Below, one piece after another: positions 46,306 through 60,938 of a stretch of 64,000 bases of DNA. Both the position numbers and the translations under genes were made by a program. The notes under the pieces were generated by a model. The model was given only the letters and a program-made list of their open reading frames with translations, was not told where the DNA came from and searched no databases. Source of the DNA: Buttiauxella sp. B2 (GTDB taxonomy: Bacteria; Pseudomonadota; Gammaproteobacteria; Enterobacterales; Enterobacteriaceae). Every line of letters starts with the position of its first letter. Positions within the stretch are counted from its first letter, which is position 1. The stretch is taken from contig NZ_VEXQ01000004.1 of the NCBI RefSeq assembly GCF_006376615.1, positions 1 through 64,000 on the forward strand, in the 5' to 3' direction.

Positions 46306-47034
46306 TCAGCTTTGGTGTACCGCTTTTTCTGACGACATACTGGTTAAGCGAATAATGCTGCCATTGGGATCCCGATAACGAGCTTTTACATCCCACAGGC
46401 TATGCCAATTTTGCGGGCTTTCAAACTCCCACAAGCTAAGTTTTTCGATCGCAGGCGATACCACGCATCCCCATACCAGCAACCCCTCCACGTCGCTGAT
46501 TGCTTCAATTTCCGATTGATCGCTAACGCGAATACGCCCGGCTTCTGGCAGAAGCTGTAAATTTTCTTCGCGGCCAGTGAGTTTAAATGCGCTTTGATGT
46601 AGCGTGCGCAGCTGTGCTTTCGCCTCATCCGGATTTTTTTGATTGCTTATCCAGATGGATTCATTGCTGCGGAAAGTTGAACCTGAAGCAACGGAAGGAA
46701 GATAACCAAAAGATTGATTAATCTCGATATCTAACCCGCAGCGGCCTTCGGTTGTGACCAACACGCCAACTTTGTTCCCAGCATAAGAAATGCTGAAATC
46801 CATCAGTGAAGAGTCAGCAAAGTACGGGCGTCCTGCGACCGTAGTCGTAATTTTCGGCAGCTGTTGAATGCCATACAGCCTGTGCAGTAATTCGGCCAGC
46901 AGGCTGCGAGAAGCTAAAAATCGTGAGCGGCGATGCTCTGGCATTTGGCGAGCCTGGGCGTGACACTCTTCATTCAGCCGGCTCGAAAAGGGGGATTTCG
47001 GGTTGATAGTCCATCTTGCGAAATGCGTTGCCAT
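46306..47034 (-). CDS. yieE: 4'-phosphopantetheinyl transferase-like protein YieE
   Basis: A 242-residue homologue of E. coli YieE. The transferase signature is partly visible: SISYAGNKVGVLVTTEGRCG then LDIEI (magnesium-binding aspartate and glutamate) and EAKAQLRTLHQSAFKLTGRE. I start at the ATG at 47034 (MATHFAR), which follows AAGGAGAG. The frame opens eight codons earlier without a good site. Function in E. coli is not settled. The divergence from E. coli is higher than for neighbouring genes. Confidence 0.85.
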   Translation of the reverse strand: MATHFARWTINPKSPFSSRLNEECHAQARQMPEHRRSRFLASRSLLAELLHRLYGIQQLPKITTTVAGRPYFADSSLMDFSISYAGNKVGVLVTTEGRCGLDIEINQSFGYLPSVASGSTFRSNESIWISNQKNPDEAKAQLRTLHQSAFKLTGREENLQLLPEAGRIRVSDQSEIEAISDVEGLLVWGCVVSPAIEKLSLWEFESPQNWHSLWDVKARYRDPNGSIIRLTSMSSEKAVHQS

Positions 47035-47222
47035 TTGTCTCTCCTTGATAATCGGCAATGTACTTAGTTCTCGATTGTAGGTTTTTTAGGGGGGAAACGC
47101 ACGGCCAGGAGTGTGTAAAAAACCATCAGCGTTATCAACTGTATGAATGTTTTGGTTTTAATGCTCATCAAGCTTAGCCATTTTAATAGCAAAAATTTCC
47201 GGCTTTAAATTACCGTAACGGG
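47035..47222. other. Non-coding region between yieE and the next operon
   Basis: AT-rich, no convincing gene. It should contain the yieE-chrR promoter. A TACAAT is present on the minus strand near 47075, but I see no matching -35. With 47223-47380 it forms a 346-base gap. Confidence 0.4.
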
Positions 47223-47257
47223 TAAAAAATCCCGCAACACAATGCGTGTTGCGGGAT
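47223..47257 (-). terminator. Terminator of the 47381-48310 gene
   Basis: ATCCCGCAACAC (47229-47240) and GTGTTGCGGGAT (47246-47257) form a perfect 12-bp stem with a 5-base loop. Leftward a run of T follows. It lies about 125 bases past the stop. Confidence 0.85.
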
Positions 47258-47380
47258 GTGTAAAAAGCGATTCAGAAGCTATCAAATCTACTTAATTCAT
47301 AACATCGTTGATTATTAATGTGGCCGCATCTCACCCTGGGCATATTTAAGGGTGAAAAAGTGCGATATGACATGATGGCT

Positions 47381-48310
47381 TTAGCGATTAACTGAGCGTG
47401 CAATACGCGAATAGGTATGTCTGACGCCACGAATTGCCACACTGTAGGCCATAATATTCTCCGGCAGCGCCATCCCCATATAGCCGGTATCGCCAATATG
47501 ATGCAGATCCGCCCCCGCCATTTTACTCATCAAGGCAATCTGGCGAACTGTACCAACGTCTGCACCCTCCTGAGATGTGCCGATCGCCGTCATCGCTAGC
47601 GCGCCGTGAGCATGGGCGCACTCGATAAGTGACGTGACTTTTTGCTGGCTCATTCCCGGCACCGTGCCTGGGGCGGGGATTAGCACGATATCAGCCCCTT
47701 GCGTGGCGAACCAGCGCACATCTTCCTCGCTGATAATCGCGCTACCGCTTTCCCTCACCACACCTGCGCCGTGCATTTTGCCAGTGATAATCACCGCATC
47801 GTTGCCCACGGCTTCACTTATTTCGCTCACTGCCAAACCCAAAGCCTGGTTACTGACGCCGTTGTTGGGATTGCCTGTCAGTACCAGAATTTTTGCTCCC
47901 ATCTCTACCAGCCTACGGGCATTTTCTGCTGTGGCGGCACGGCCTGGTTTCATTTTCCAGATATCGTCATGTTCAACAGCGAATTGAGGATCGACCGCCT
48001 CCAGGTTAACGCCGATGATGCGTCCGGTCAGGCGTTGCAGTTCATGCAGCGTCTGATCCGCAGCGATGCCGGCAGGCATTCCCTGAATCTGTGGGTTTTC
48101 GCTATCAAACATGTTGATCAGCAGAATATCTGCCCCCTGCGAGGCGGCAAGTTCTGCGTTAGTGACATTGTTCAGCAGCGGCTGGGTAACCGCGATAGTT
48201 TCACTAACCATGATGCGGCCTTCACTGGCACGAATCGCATACAGCAGCGCAGCTTTATCCATACATGTGAAGTCAGAGGCGCAGCAGTCCAGTAAACGTT
48301 TATGTGTCAT
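47381..48310 (-). CDS. Conserved TIM-barrel-like protein of unknown function
   Basis: A 309-residue cytoplasmic protein with alternating beta strands and helices like a (beta/alpha)8 barrel: RIIGVNLEA, KILVLTGNPNNGVSNQ, AVIITGKMHGAGVV, ADIVLIPAPGTVPG, ALAMTAIGTSQEGADVGT. Related proteins are annotated inconsistently, as phosphonomutase- or hydrolase-like or as a domain of unknown function, and often sit near PTS genes. Here no PTS subunit adjoins, only a divergent GntR-type regulator. The conserved loops suggest a phosphate-bearing substrate. I do not assign a reaction. Confidence 0.6.
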   Translation of the reverse strand: MTHKRLLDCCASDFTCMDKAALLYAIRASEGRIMVSETIAVTQPLLNNVTNAELAASQGADILLINMFDSENPQIQGMPAGIAADQTLHELQRLTGRIIGVNLEAVDPQFAVEHDDIWKMKPGRAATAENARRLVEMGAKILVLTGNPNNGVSNQALGLAVSEISEAVGNDAVIITGKMHGAGVVRESGSAIISEEDVRWFATQGADIVLIPAPGTVPGMSQQKVTSLIECAHAHGALAMTAIGTSQEGADVGTVRQIALMSKMAGADLHHIGDTGYMGMALPENIMAYSVAIRGVRHTYSRIARSVNR

Positions 48311-48373
48311 AAAACGACATCCTCCTATTTATTAACTCATTCACGAATTCACTGATATCTTTTAGTACTAACT

Positions 48374-48403
48374 ATGTACCATTTATAAACCATATGTGTA
48401 CAT
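48374..48403. promoter_or_regulatory. Candidate operator between the barrel protein and GntR genes
   Basis: ATGTAC (48374-48379) and GTACAT (48398-48403) are inverted 18 bases apart. A TAGTACTA palindrome lies at 48363-48370. The divergent GntR/UTRA regulator probably binds here. Only symmetry supports it. Confidence 0.4.
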
Positions 48404-48565
48404 TAAGTGATCCTTGATGTGATTTACCATAAATAAAAGATTATTTTGTGGTCGAAATTTCGCTATTTATGTATTTCATGGAGTTGCAATGGTGACATGT
48501 GAAGGCAGGTGGATAAGAATTGGTCCATATGCAGTCGAGCTTAAAAGAACATAAGGAGGGGGGAA

Positions 48566-49315
48566 ATGTCCTCAGCACAGATTCCCGTATTTCATCTGGA
48601 CGACACCAGCGCGATGCCGCTGTACATGCAACTGGTCAACGCCATTAAGGCTGAGATTGCAGCGGGAAAAATGCGTCCCGGAGATGCCGTGCCATCTGAA
48701 CGTGCGTTGGTCGATATGCTGAAGATCGCGCGTGGGACGGCACGTAAGGCGCTGCAAAAACTGCTGGAAGAAAGGGTGATTATTCGCAACCAGGGCTCGG
48801 GTACCTTTATTGCGCCACACGTACGTCAGTCGTTGCCGTTGCTCGAAAGCTTCAGCGAGATGGCCGACGCCTGCGGGGGGAAGGCGCAAAGTGAACTGGT
48901 TGGCTACCTTCGCCGGGCGCCGACTCTGGAAGAGCAGCGCATTCTGCAATTGCAGGAAGGAAAAAACGAGGTGGTGGAACTGACTCGATTGCGCAAAATT
49001 AACGGCATCGCTGTTTCACTGCAAAAGGCCATCCTTCCGGCTTGTCTTCTTAGTAAAATCAATGAACTGGATGAATCGCTTTATCAGCATCTGGAGAGCA
49101 AAGGTGCGCCAGTATTACGGGCGAGTCAGCGCTTTCACGCTGTGGGGGCGGATAACGGATTGGCACACTATCTAAATATTCGTGAGCATGAGCCTATTTT
49201 GCTGGTGACACGCACCGGTTACACCCATAACGACAAGCCGGTCGAGCATACACGGACGTGGTGTCTGAATGACTATTATGATTTCACGATTGAATTACAC
49301 CGAAATGTATTGTGA
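48566..49315 (+). CDS. GntR-family regulator with UTRA domain (HutC type)
   Basis: A 249-residue regulator. The winged helix-turn-helix is at about residues 13-80 (PLYMQLVNAIKAEIAAGKMR, SERALVDMLKIARGTARKAL). The UTRA ligand domain starts near residue 95 (ELVGYLRRAPTLEEQ) and ends with VEHTRTWCLNDYYDFTIEL. The HutC branch often senses phosphosugars or amino sugars. It is divergent from the barrel protein gene, its probable target. The ATG follows a very strong AAGGAGGGGGG site. Confidence 0.86.
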   Translation: MSSAQIPVFHLDDTSAMPLYMQLVNAIKAEIAAGKMRPGDAVPSERALVDMLKIARGTARKALQKLLEERVIIRNQGSGTFIAPHVRQSLPLLESFSEMADACGGKAQSELVGYLRRAPTLEEQRILQLQEGKNEVVELTRLRKINGIAVSLQKAILPACLLSKINELDESLYQHLESKGAPVLRASQRFHAVGADNGLAHYLNIREHEPILLVTRTGYTHNDKPVEHTRTWCLNDYYDFTIELHRNVL

Positions 49316-49388
49316 CTGCTGGCCGATGTATCGAAGAGAGAATTAAAGAACATCCAGGAATTTGGGCACAAATGGACCACGACGGACA

Positions 49389-49424
49389 ATAAAAACCCGC
49401 ATCAACATAACGTTAACGCGGGTT
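49389..49424 (-). terminator. mnmE terminator
   Basis: AACCCGC and GCGGGTT (49394-49400, 49418-49424) pair, with further pairing inside. Leftward, TTTATT follows. It lies 34 bases past the mnmE stop. Confidence 0.78.
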
Positions 49425-49457
49425 AGTGAACACCCACCCACAAATACGGATATGAGC

Positions 49458-50822
49458 TTATTTACCGATACAGAAGCTCGAGAAAATGCGACCGAGCAAA
49501 TCATCAGAGGTAAATTCACCGGTGATTTCGCTCAGACTCATTTGGGAAAGACGTAGCTCTTCTGCCAGCAATTCTCCGGCCCATGCACCCAGAAGCTGTG
49601 CTTTGCCTTGTTGCAGGTGAGTTGCCGCCTGCTCCAGTGCTTGCAGGTGACGGCGACGCGCCAGGAAACCGCCTTCGATATTAGTTTCAAAGCCCATGCT
49701 CTGTTTTAGATGATCGCGCAGTACATCTACGCCTTCACCGGTACGCGCAGAAAGGCGCACAAGTGAGTGACCATTCACATCGCTTAGACCCAGCGTTTCG
49801 CCAGTAACATCGGCTTTGTTACGCACCACAGTAATCGGCAAACGTGCGGGTAAGCGGGCAATAAAGTCGGGCCAAATATCTGCAGGGTCAGTGGCATCAG
49901 TTGTTGTGCCATCAACCATAAACAGTACGCGGTCGGCTTGTTCGATCTCGTTCCATGCACGTTCGATGCCGATGCGTTCAACTTCGTCGCTAGCTTCACG
50001 TAAACCGGCAGTATCAATAATGTGCAGTGGCATACCGTCAATGTGGATATGTTCGCGTAACACGTCGCGCGTTGTTCCGGCAATATCTGTCACAATCGCG
50101 GCTTCACGTCCGGCAAGGGCGTTCAACAGACTCGATTTTCCGGCATTTGGTCGCCCGGCAATCACAACCTTCATCCCTTCGCGCAGCAAACTGCCCTGGC
50201 GTGCTTCGGCGCGTACTGCGTCCAGATCGTCAATCACCTGGTTCAGTTGCGCTTCAATTTTCCCGTCAGACAGAAAATCAATTTCTTCATCAGGGAAATC
50301 GATCGCCGCTTCGACGTAGATGCGCAGATGGGTTAGAGCTTCAACCAAATGGTTTACGCGTGCAGAAAATGCACCCTGAAGCGAATTTAATGCGGAACGG
50401 GCTGCTTGCTCGGAACTGGCGTCAATCAGATCGGCAATGGCTTCGGCCTGAGCCAAATCCAGTTTGTCATTCAGAAATGCACGCTCGGAGAACTCACCAG
50501 GTCTTGCGATACGCAGGCCTGGGAGAGCCAGGATACGCTTTAACAGCAAGTCGAGGATAACAGGGCCACCGTGACCCTGAAATTCCAACACGTCTTCACC
50601 GGTGAAGGAATTGGGACCTGGGAACCACAGTGCGATGCCTTGATCCAACACACTGCCGTCCGCATCACGGAATGGCAGGTAATCGGCGTAACGTGGTTTA
50701 GGGAGTTTGCCCAGAATCGCCTGTGCGACATCGCGAGCATGAAGGCCTGAGACGCGCAGGATACCGACCCCACCACGTCCCGGCGGTGTCGCCTGGGCAA
50801 CGATTGTCTCGTTATGGCTCAT
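49458..50822 (-). CDS. mnmE: tRNA modification GTPase MnmE (TrmE)
   Basis: A 454-residue GTPase, partner of MnmG in wobble-uridine modification, same length as E. coli. The N-terminal tetrahydrofolate-binding part ([20 protein letters not shown]) is followed by the G domain with [10 protein letters not shown] (about residue 223), [15 protein letters not shown] and NKADV. The C-terminal FCIGK supplies the catalytic-region cysteine. It lies downstream of yidC past a terminator-like hairpin. Confidence 0.97.
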   Translation of the reverse strand: MSHNETIVAQATPPGRGGVGILRVSGLHARDVAQAILGKLPKPRYADYLPFRDADGSVLDQGIALWFPGPNSFTGEDVLEFQGHGGPVILDLLLKRILALPGLRIARPGEFSERAFLNDKLDLAQAEAIADLIDASSEQAARSALNSLQGAFSARVNHLVEALTHLRIYVEAAIDFPDEEIDFLSDGKIEAQLNQVIDDLDAVRAEARQGSLLREGMKVVIAGRPNAGKSSLLNALAGREAAIVTDIAGTTRDVLREHIHIDGMPLHIIDTAGLREASDEVERIGIERAWNEIEQADRVLFMVDGTTTDATDPADIWPDFIARLPARLPITVVRNKADVTGETLGLSDVNGHSLVRLSARTGEGVDVLRDHLKQSMGFETNIEGGFLARRRHLQALEQAATHLQQGKAQLLGAWAGELLAEELRLSQMSLSEITGEFTSDDLLGRIFSSFCIGK

Positions 50823-50849
50823 TGTTCTCTCTCAGACTTTGAGTAGAAA

Positions 50850-50877
50850 AGAAAAAGGCGGTCTAATGACCGCCTTT
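50850..50877 (-). terminator. Terminator-like hairpin between yidC and mnmE
   Basis: AAAGGCGGTC and GACCGCCTTT form a perfect 10-bp stem with a 4-base loop. On the minus strand TTC and TTTTC follow. mnmE is read 28 bases further on, so it probably lowers read-through into mnmE. Confidence 0.8.
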
Positions 50878-50900
50878 CGTAAGCTTTTAGCTAATTTCTA

Positions 50901-52547
50901 TCAGGTCTTTTTCTTATCGCGGCTGTGTAAGCCACGTTTCTCAAGACCGCGATAAATCAGCTGCTGCTGGATGATGGTCACTGTGTTACTGACGATATAG
51001 TACAGTACCAGGCCTGACGGGAACCACAGGAAGAACACCGTAAAGATGACCGGCATAAAGGTCATGATTTTCTGCTGCATCGGGTCGGTCACAGTGGTAG
51101 GCGACATCTTCTGAATGAAGAACATCGTCAGACCCATCAGGATCGGCAGGATGTAGTACGGGTCTTGTGCAGACAAGTCATGGATCCACAGTGCGAACGG
51201 CGCATGGCGCAATTCCACAGAACCCATCAGCATGTAGTACAACGCCAGGAAGATTGGCATCTGGATAACCAGCGGGAGACAACCGCCCAACGGGTTAACC
51301 TTCTCAGCTTTATACAGCGCCATCATTTCCTGACTCTGGCGTTGCTTGTCGTCACCAATACGTTCACGCATGGCCGCCAGTTTCGGCTGCAACATACGCA
51401 TTTTCGCCATGGAGGTGTACTGCGCTTTAGTCAGCGGGTACATGATGCCACGAACGATAAAGGTGATAACGATAATGGAGAAGCCCCAGTTACCGATGAA
51501 GCTGTGGATAAATTTCAACAACTTGAACAGCGGCTGAGAAATGAACCACAACCAACCATAATCCACAGTCAGGTCAAGGTGTGGCGCAACAGCAGCCATT
51601 TTGTCCTGAATTTCCGGGCCAACCCACAGGGTGCTACCCAGTTGAGCTGTTTGGCCTGGCTGAACGAGTTGCGGAGCAGATTTATAACCAATCGCTGCCA
51701 CATCGTTGTTCAGTTTGGTGGTGTAGAAGTTGTTAGTACCCGTACCATGTGGAACCCAGGCTGTTGCAAAATACTGCTGCAACATCGCTACCCAACCATT
51801 GTTGGCATTAACGTTCAGGTTCTCACCGTCAGCGATTTTATCGAATTTATATTTTTCGTATTTCGCTTCTGGCGTTGAGTACGCAGCACCGCGGAAGGTA
51901 TGCAACGCAAAGTTGTTGCTTCCGGTATCACGGTGTGACGGCAAATTGATGGACTGCTTCAACTGACCAAAGGTAGCCAGTTCCAGCGGTTTCTCACCGG
52001 CGTTCTTCACATTGTAATCCACGCTTACCGCGAACTCGCCGCGTTTCAGGGTGAAGGATTTAGTGAAGGTATTGCCCGCCGCATCGGTATAAGTCATTGG
52101 AATAACGAGTTCGCTCTGGCCTTCTGGCAGGACGAAGCTATCGCTATCAACGCTATATAGAGGACGCTCACCGTTAGCTGGGTTATCCGGGCCATCGCGA
52201 CCGGTCAGGCCACTTTGCGCCTGATAGACAAACTCTGGCGTAGTTTCCAGTAACTGGAACGGCTCATTGGATTTGAGCTCTTTCGGGTAGGTTAGCAACT
52301 GTGCCTGCTCAACATCACCACCACGGGTGTTGATGGAAAGCTCAAGGACGTCAGTTTTAACCGTGATGATTTTCCCTTGGCCACTGGTCGGCACACCCTG
52401 GCTTGCGGCGTTACCTGCTGCGGTGGTCGTAGTCTGCGTGGTCTGCTGCACCTGAGATTTTGGAGCGTGGTCCTGCTCCCAGGCTTGCCAGATCATGAAA
52501 GACACGAACAACAAAGCGATGAGAAAAAGATTGCGTTGCGAATCCAT
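50901..52547 (-). CDS. yidC: Membrane protein insertase YidC
   Basis: A 548-residue inner-membrane insertase, same length as E. coli. The first helix is [20 protein letters not shown], then a large periplasmic beta domain (about 60-340), then five conserved helices including the groove arginine in [19 protein letters not shown]. It inserts proteins alone or with SecYEG. It lies two bases after yidD, in the conserved rpmH-rnpA-yidD-yidC-mnmE cluster. Confidence 0.97.
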   Translation of the reverse strand: MDSQRNLFLIALLFVSFMIWQAWEQDHAPKSQVQQTTQTTTTAAGNAASQGVPTSGQGKIITVKTDVLELSINTRGGDVEQAQLLTYPKELKSNEPFQLLETTPEFVYQAQSGLTGRDGPDNPANGERPLYSVDSDSFVLPEGQSELVIPMTYTDAAGNTFTKSFTLKRGEFAVSVDYNVKNAGEKPLELATFGQLKQSINLPSHRDTGSNNFALHTFRGAAYSTPEAKYEKYKFDKIADGENLNVNANNGWVAMLQQYFATAWVPHGTGTNNFYTTKLNNDVAAIGYKSAPQLVQPGQTAQLGSTLWVGPEIQDKMAAVAPHLDLTVDYGWLWFISQPLFKLLKFIHSFIGNWGFSIIVITFIVRGIMYPLTKAQYTSMAKMRMLQPKLAAMRERIGDDKQRQSQEMMALYKAEKVNPLGGCLPLVIQMPIFLALYYMLMGSVELRHAPFALWIHDLSAQDPYYILPILMGLTMFFIQKMSPTTVTDPMQQKIMTFMPVIFTVFFLWFPSGLVLYYIVSNTVTIIQQQLIYRGLEKRGLHSRDKKKT

Positions 52548-52549
52548 CG

Positions 52550-52807
52550 TTAGTGTTCTCTGGTATCAAAAGGTCCAGGTGGGACGGGATCGTCTCCACC
52601 GGGGTTCAAAGGGTGGCATTTTAATACGCGTTTCACTGTCAACCAACTGCCTTTTAACACCCCAAACCTGCGCAATGCCTCAATTCCGTAGTGAGAACAG
52701 GTTGGAGTAAAACGACAATGCGGCCCGAGAAGCGGGCTTATCAGGCGCTGATAGACCTTTATCAGGCCTATCAAGAGCCGGGAGACAGGCGACAGTGACG
52801 GCGCCAT
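52550..52807 (-). CDS. yidD: Membrane protein insertion efficiency factor YidD
   Basis: An 85-residue amphipathic protein that helps YidC. The conserved cysteine-containing [20 protein letters not shown] and GGDDPVPPG motifs are present. The gene overlaps the end of rnpA by 37 bases in another frame, as in other enterobacteria. Confidence 0.95.
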   Translation of the reverse strand: MAPSLSPVSRLLIGLIKVYQRLISPLLGPHCRFTPTCSHYGIEALRRFGVLKGSWLTVKRVLKCHPLNPGGDDPVPPGPFDTREH

Positions 52808-53130
52808 AACTTTTCCAATGCTTCCGATAAAGCCCGGTTATCCAGGTCTGCAACCCCTTTCTTAGCCACTACCACGAAATCCATTGGAGGAAGATCGTGC
52901 TGACGCAAACGGAAACTCTCACGCGTCAGACGTTTAATCCGATTGCGTTCGTGTGCACGTTTAACATTTTTCTTAGCGACTGTAAGACCGATGCGGGGAT
53001 GCCCCAGCGAATTTAGGCGGCCGAGGATGGTGATTTGCGGCGAGCCAGCCCGTTGAGGTTGCTGGAAGACGAAAGTGAAGTGAGTGGGAGTTAACAAGCG
53101 TAACTCCCTGGGAAATGCGAGCTTAACCAC
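52771..53130 (-). CDS. rnpA: Ribonuclease P protein component RnpA
   Basis: A 119-residue basic protein that pairs with M1 RNA to mature tRNA 5' ends. The RNR motif is in [20 protein letters not shown]. Its length equals E. coli. Its 3' end overlaps yidD, so the two are probably coupled. It is transcribed from the rpmH promoters. Confidence 0.97.
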   Translation of the reverse strand: MVKLAFPRELRLLTPTHFTFVFQQPQRAGSPQITILGRLNSLGHPRIGLTVAKKNVKRAHERNRIKRLTRESFRLRQHDLPPMDFVVVAKKGVADLDNRALSEALEKLWRRHCRLSPGS

Positions 53131-53147
53131 TCAGGGGTTAGCTTTTA

Positions 53148-53915
<768 letters not shown>

Positions 53916-55301
53916 GTGTCACTTTCGCTTTGGCAGCAGTGTCTTGCCCGATTGCAGGATGAGTTACCAGCCACAGAATTTAGTATGTGGATACGCCCCC
54001 TACAGGCGGAACTTAGCGATAACACGCTGGCCTTGTATGCGCCAAACCGTTTTGTCCTCGACTGGGTGAGAGACAAATACCTCAATAACATCAATGGCTT
54101 GCTCAATGATTTTTGTGGTAACGATGCACCCGTACTGCGTTTTGAAGTAGGCAGTAAACCGGTTAGCCAGGTATTGAGCCAGCAGACTGTTGCTACTACC
54201 GCCCCAGCGCACATTGCACGCCCTACAATGCATCATCGCCCAAGCTGGGATAACCTCCCGGCTCCGGCTGAACAGCTATATCGCTCTAACGTCAACGTAA
54301 AGCATACGTTTGATAACTTCGTTGAGGGTAAGTCTAACCAACTGGCTCGCGCGGCGGCGCGTCAGGTGGCTGATAACCCAGGCGGTGCGTATAATCCTTT
54401 ATTCCTTTATGGCGGCACAGGTCTGGGTAAAACGCACCTGTTGCATGCTGTTGGTAACGGCATTATTGCGCGCAAGCCGAATGCGAAAGTGGTGTATATG
54501 CACTCCGAACGCTTTGTGCAGGACATGGTTAAAGCGCTGCAAAACAACGCTATTGAAGAGTTCAAACGTTACTACCGTTCTGTTGATGCGCTGCTAATTG
54601 ATGATATTCAATTCTTTGCTAATAAAGAGCGCTCACAAGAAGAATTCTTCCACACCTTCAACGCCCTGCTTGAAGGCAACCAACAGATTATTCTGACTTC
54701 GGATCGTTATCCAAAAGAGATCAACGGAGTTGAGGATCGTCTGAAATCCCGCTTTGGTTGGGGGTTAACCGTTGCCATCGAGCCGCCAGAATTAGAAACG
54801 CGTGTTGCGATCCTGATGAAAAAAGCAGATGAAAACGATATTCGTCTGCCGGGTGAAGTCGCTTTCTTTATTGCTAAGCGTTTGCGTTCAAACGTGCGTG
54901 AACTTGAAGGGGCATTGAACCGTGTCATTGCCAACGCCAACTTTACTGGCCGGGCAATTACCATCGACTTCGTGCGTGAAGCATTGCGTGACCTGCTCGC
55001 GCTACAAGAGAAACTCGTCACCATCGATAATATCCAGAAGACGGTGGCAGAGTATTATAAAATCAAGATTGCTGACCTGTTGTCCAAGCGTCGTTCCCGC
55101 TCTGTTGCCCGTCCACGTCAAATGGCTATGGCTCTGGCGAAGGAACTGACAAACCATAGCTTGCCAGAAATCGGCGACGCCTTTGGTGGCCGCGACCATA
55201 CTACGGTTCTGCACGCCTGCCGTAAGATTGAGCAGTTACGTGAAGAAAGCCACGACATCAAAGAAGATTTCTCCAACTTAATCAGAACATTATCTTCGTG
55301 A
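53916..55301 (+). CDS. dnaA: Chromosomal replication initiator DnaA
   Basis: A 461-residue initiator. Domain I starts [20 protein letters not shown]. Domain II (about residues 85-125) is short and unlike E. coli ([20 protein letters not shown]). Domain III has Walker [10 protein letters not shown], Walker B LLIDDIQF and the sensor and box VII regions. Domain IV binds the DnaA box through [19 protein letters not shown] start at the GTG at 53916, as in E. coli. Four codons earlier the frame has another GTG without support. It binds the boxes in oriC, mioC and its own promoter. Confidence 0.97.
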   Translation: MSLSLWQQCLARLQDELPATEFSMWIRPLQAELSDNTLALYAPNRFVLDWVRDKYLNNINGLLNDFCGNDAPVLRFEVGSKPVSQVLSQQTVATTAPAHIARPTMHHRPSWDNLPAPAEQLYRSNVNVKHTFDNFVEGKSNQLARAAARQVADNPGGAYNPLFLYGGTGLGKTHLLHAVGNGIIARKPNAKVVYMHSERFVQDMVKALQNNAIEEFKRYYRSVDALLIDDIQFFANKERSQEEFFHTFNALLEGNQQIILTSDRYPKEINGVEDRLKSRFGWGLTVAIEPPELETRVAILMKKADENDIRLPGEVAFFIAKRLRSNVRELEGALNRVIANANFTGRAITIDFVREALRDLLALQEKLVTIDNIQKTVAEYYKIKIADLLSKRRSRSVARPRQMAMALAKELTNHSLPEIGDAFGGRDHTTVLHACRKIEQLREESHDIKEDFSNLIRTLSS

Positions 55302-55305
55302 CGCT

Positions 55306-56406
55306 ATGAAATTTACCGTTGAACGTGAAACTTTATTAAAACCGCTGCAACAGGTGAGTGGCCCATTAGGTGGCCGTCCGACGTTACCGATTCTCGGCAA
55401 CCTGCTGTTGCAAGTCGCGGAAGGAACGCTTTCATTAACAGGTACTGACCTGGAAATGGAGATGGTGGCGCGTGTCGCTTTAGTGCAACCGCATGAGCCG
55501 GGCTCTACAACGGTGCCTGCGCGTAAATTCTTCGACATCTGTCGTGGTTTACCAGAAGGCGCGGAAATAGCTGTTCAGCTTGAAGGCGACCGTATGCTGG
55601 TGCGCTCTGGGCGTAGCCGTTTCTCGCTTTCAACGCTACCGGCGGCGGATTTCCCAAATCTGGACGATTGGCAGAGCGAAGTTGAATTTACGCTCCCGCA
55701 AGCGACCATGAAGCGCCTGATTGAAGCCACGCAGTTTTCAATGGCGCATCAGGACGTTCGCTACTATTTGAACGGCATGTTGTTTGAAACCGAAGGTGAA
55801 GAATTGCGCACGGTAGCGACCGATGGTCACCGTCTGGCGGTATGTTCTATGCCAGTTGGCCAGACTTTGCCTAACCATTCGGTGATCGTGCCGCGTAAAG
55901 GCGTGATTGAGCTGATGCGTATGCTCGACGGTGGAGATACACCGCTGCGCATACAAATTGGCAGCAACAATATTCGTGCGCACGTCGGCGACTTTATCTT
56001 CACCTCTAAACTAGTTGATGGCCGTTTCCCTGATTATCGCCGCGTATTGCCGAAGAATCCGGACAAACATCTGGATGCCAGTTGTGATTTGCTGAAACAG
56101 GCGTTCTCACGTGCAGCTATTTTGTCGAACGAGAAGTTCCGCGGTGTTCGCCTTCAGGTGATTGCAAATCAGTTGAAAATCACAGCCAACAACCCGGAAC
56201 AAGAAGAAGCCGAAGAAATTCTGGACGTCACCTACGACGGCACAGATATGGAAATTGGTTTTAACGTCAGCTATGTGCTGGACGTTCTGAACGCGCTGAA
56301 GTGCGAGAACGTACGCATTTTGCTGACCGACTCTGTTTCCAGCGTGCAGATTGAAGATGCAGCCTCTCAGGCCGCGGCGTATGTTGTGATGCCAATGAGA
56401 CTGTAG
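55306..56406 (+). CDS. dnaN: DNA polymerase III beta sliding clamp
   Basis: A 366-residue clamp with three copies of the same fold, same length as E. coli. The N-terminus MKFTVERETLLKPLQQVSGP and the C-terminal YVVMPMRL are typical. It starts four bases after dnaA, and recF begins directly after its stop. Confidence 0.98.
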   Translation: MKFTVERETLLKPLQQVSGPLGGRPTLPILGNLLLQVAEGTLSLTGTDLEMEMVARVALVQPHEPGSTTVPARKFFDICRGLPEGAEIAVQLEGDRMLVRSGRSRFSLSTLPAADFPNLDDWQSEVEFTLPQATMKRLIEATQFSMAHQDVRYYLNGMLFETEGEELRTVATDGHRLAVCSMPVGQTLPNHSVIVPRKGVIELMRMLDGGDTPLRIQIGSNNIRAHVGDFIFTSKLVDGRFPDYRRVLPKNPDKHLDASCDLLKQAFSRAAILSNEKFRGVRLQVIANQLKITANNPEQEEAEEILDVTYDGTDMEIGFNVSYVLDVLNALKCENVRILLTDSVSSVQIEDAASQAAAYVVMPMRL

Positions 56407-59923
<3,517 letters not shown>

Positions 59924-59924
59924 G

Positions 59925-60827
59925 TCAGATAATGCTGGTGGGCAATCTGCTCACCAGCATATCCACTGCCAGCCGGACTTTTAGCGGCAGATGGGGTGTC
60001 TGAAGCCATAGCGCATGAGTTTCATACACATTTTCCCGATAGCCTCGCAATATCCTCACCAGTTTCCCATTCTGCAACTCTTCTCCAATCAGCCAGCATG
60101 GCAGTAACGCAATGCCAAACCCTGAAATCGCCGCAGCGGAAATGGACTGTAATTCATCCATTAGCAAACGTGATTTGGGAACGAACTCTATTGTTTTGCC
60201 GTTATCCTGGGGAATAACCCAACGGTGCGTTACACCGGCATTGATATAGTTAATCACTTCATGCTGTGAAAGAGAGTCTATGGTTTGCGGCTCGCCGCGC
60301 CGGGCCAGGTAGTCTGGTGACGCACAAATCATCATGCGGTGCGAACCAATGCGACGAGCAATCAGGCCACTACTGTCCGGTAATTTTCCGTTACGGATCA
60401 CCAAATCCAGCCCGTCTTCAATCAAGTCAGAAACTCTGTCGCTAAAAAGTAATTCCATTTTCAGTTCAGGATGCTGGCTTGCAAACTCTGTCAGCAACGG
60501 TGCGATGCACATTCTCCCATACAGCATTGGCATTGAGACTCTCAACCGCCCGCGAACAGTCTGTTTTCCGCTGTCGAGCAGCGCTTCAGCTGTTTGAATT
60601 TCTTCCAGGGCGCGCAGGCAGTGCTCGTAGAACAATGCGCCGTCATCAGTTAGTGCGAGGCTGCGCGTGGTGCGTTGAAAAAGCCGAACGCCCAGTCTTT
60701 GCTCGAGTTGAGAAATCGTTTTCCCGACTGCTGAACGTGAAAGGTGCAGGCGTGACGCCGCAAGTGAGAAATTACCTGCTTCAACCGCCGTAACAAAAAC
60801 AGAAATCCCCTTCAGCTGCTCGCTCAT
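59925..60827 (-). CDS. LysR-family transcriptional regulator
   Basis: A 300-residue LysR regulator. The helix-turn-helix is at about residues 18-42 (NFSLAASRLHLSRSAVGKTI), followed by the effector domain (GRLRVSMPMLYGRMCIAPLL). I start at the ATG at 60827, which gives the usual LysR length and N-terminus (MSEQLKGISVFV). The frame opens eight codons earlier. The gene ends one base from the gyrB stop, tail to tail. It is divergent from an alcohol-dehydrogenase-like gene, which it probably regulates. Not present at this place in E. coli. Confidence 0.87.
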   Translation of the reverse strand: MSEQLKGISVFVTAVEAGNFSLAASRLHLSRSAVGKTISQLEQRLGVRLFQRTTRSLALTDDGALFYEHCLRALEEIQTAEALLDSGKQTVRGRLRVSMPMLYGRMCIAPLLTEFASQHPELKMELLFSDRVSDLIEDGLDLVIRNGKLPDSSGLIARRIGSHRMMICASPDYLARRGEPQTIDSLSQHEVINYINAGVTHRWVIPQDNGKTIEFVPKSRLLMDELQSISAAAISGFGIALLPCWLIGEELQNGKLVRILRGYRENVYETHALWLQTPHLPLKVRLAVDMLVSRLPTSII

Positions 60828-60938
60828 CGTTTGTATCCATTTTGGAATCAATGTCTGGAGAATCTATCGCCACTGGTGAGTGCAGGTCAAAGATATACTT
60901 TCGATGGTGTGAATTAACCCTATCCAGAGGAAAGAATG

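Noticed and set aside
47272..47496. 74-codon minus-strand frame overlapping the barrel-protein gene end
   Set aside because: It overlaps the well-supported 47381-48310 gene in another frame, is tryptophan- and arginine-rich, and has no start signal.
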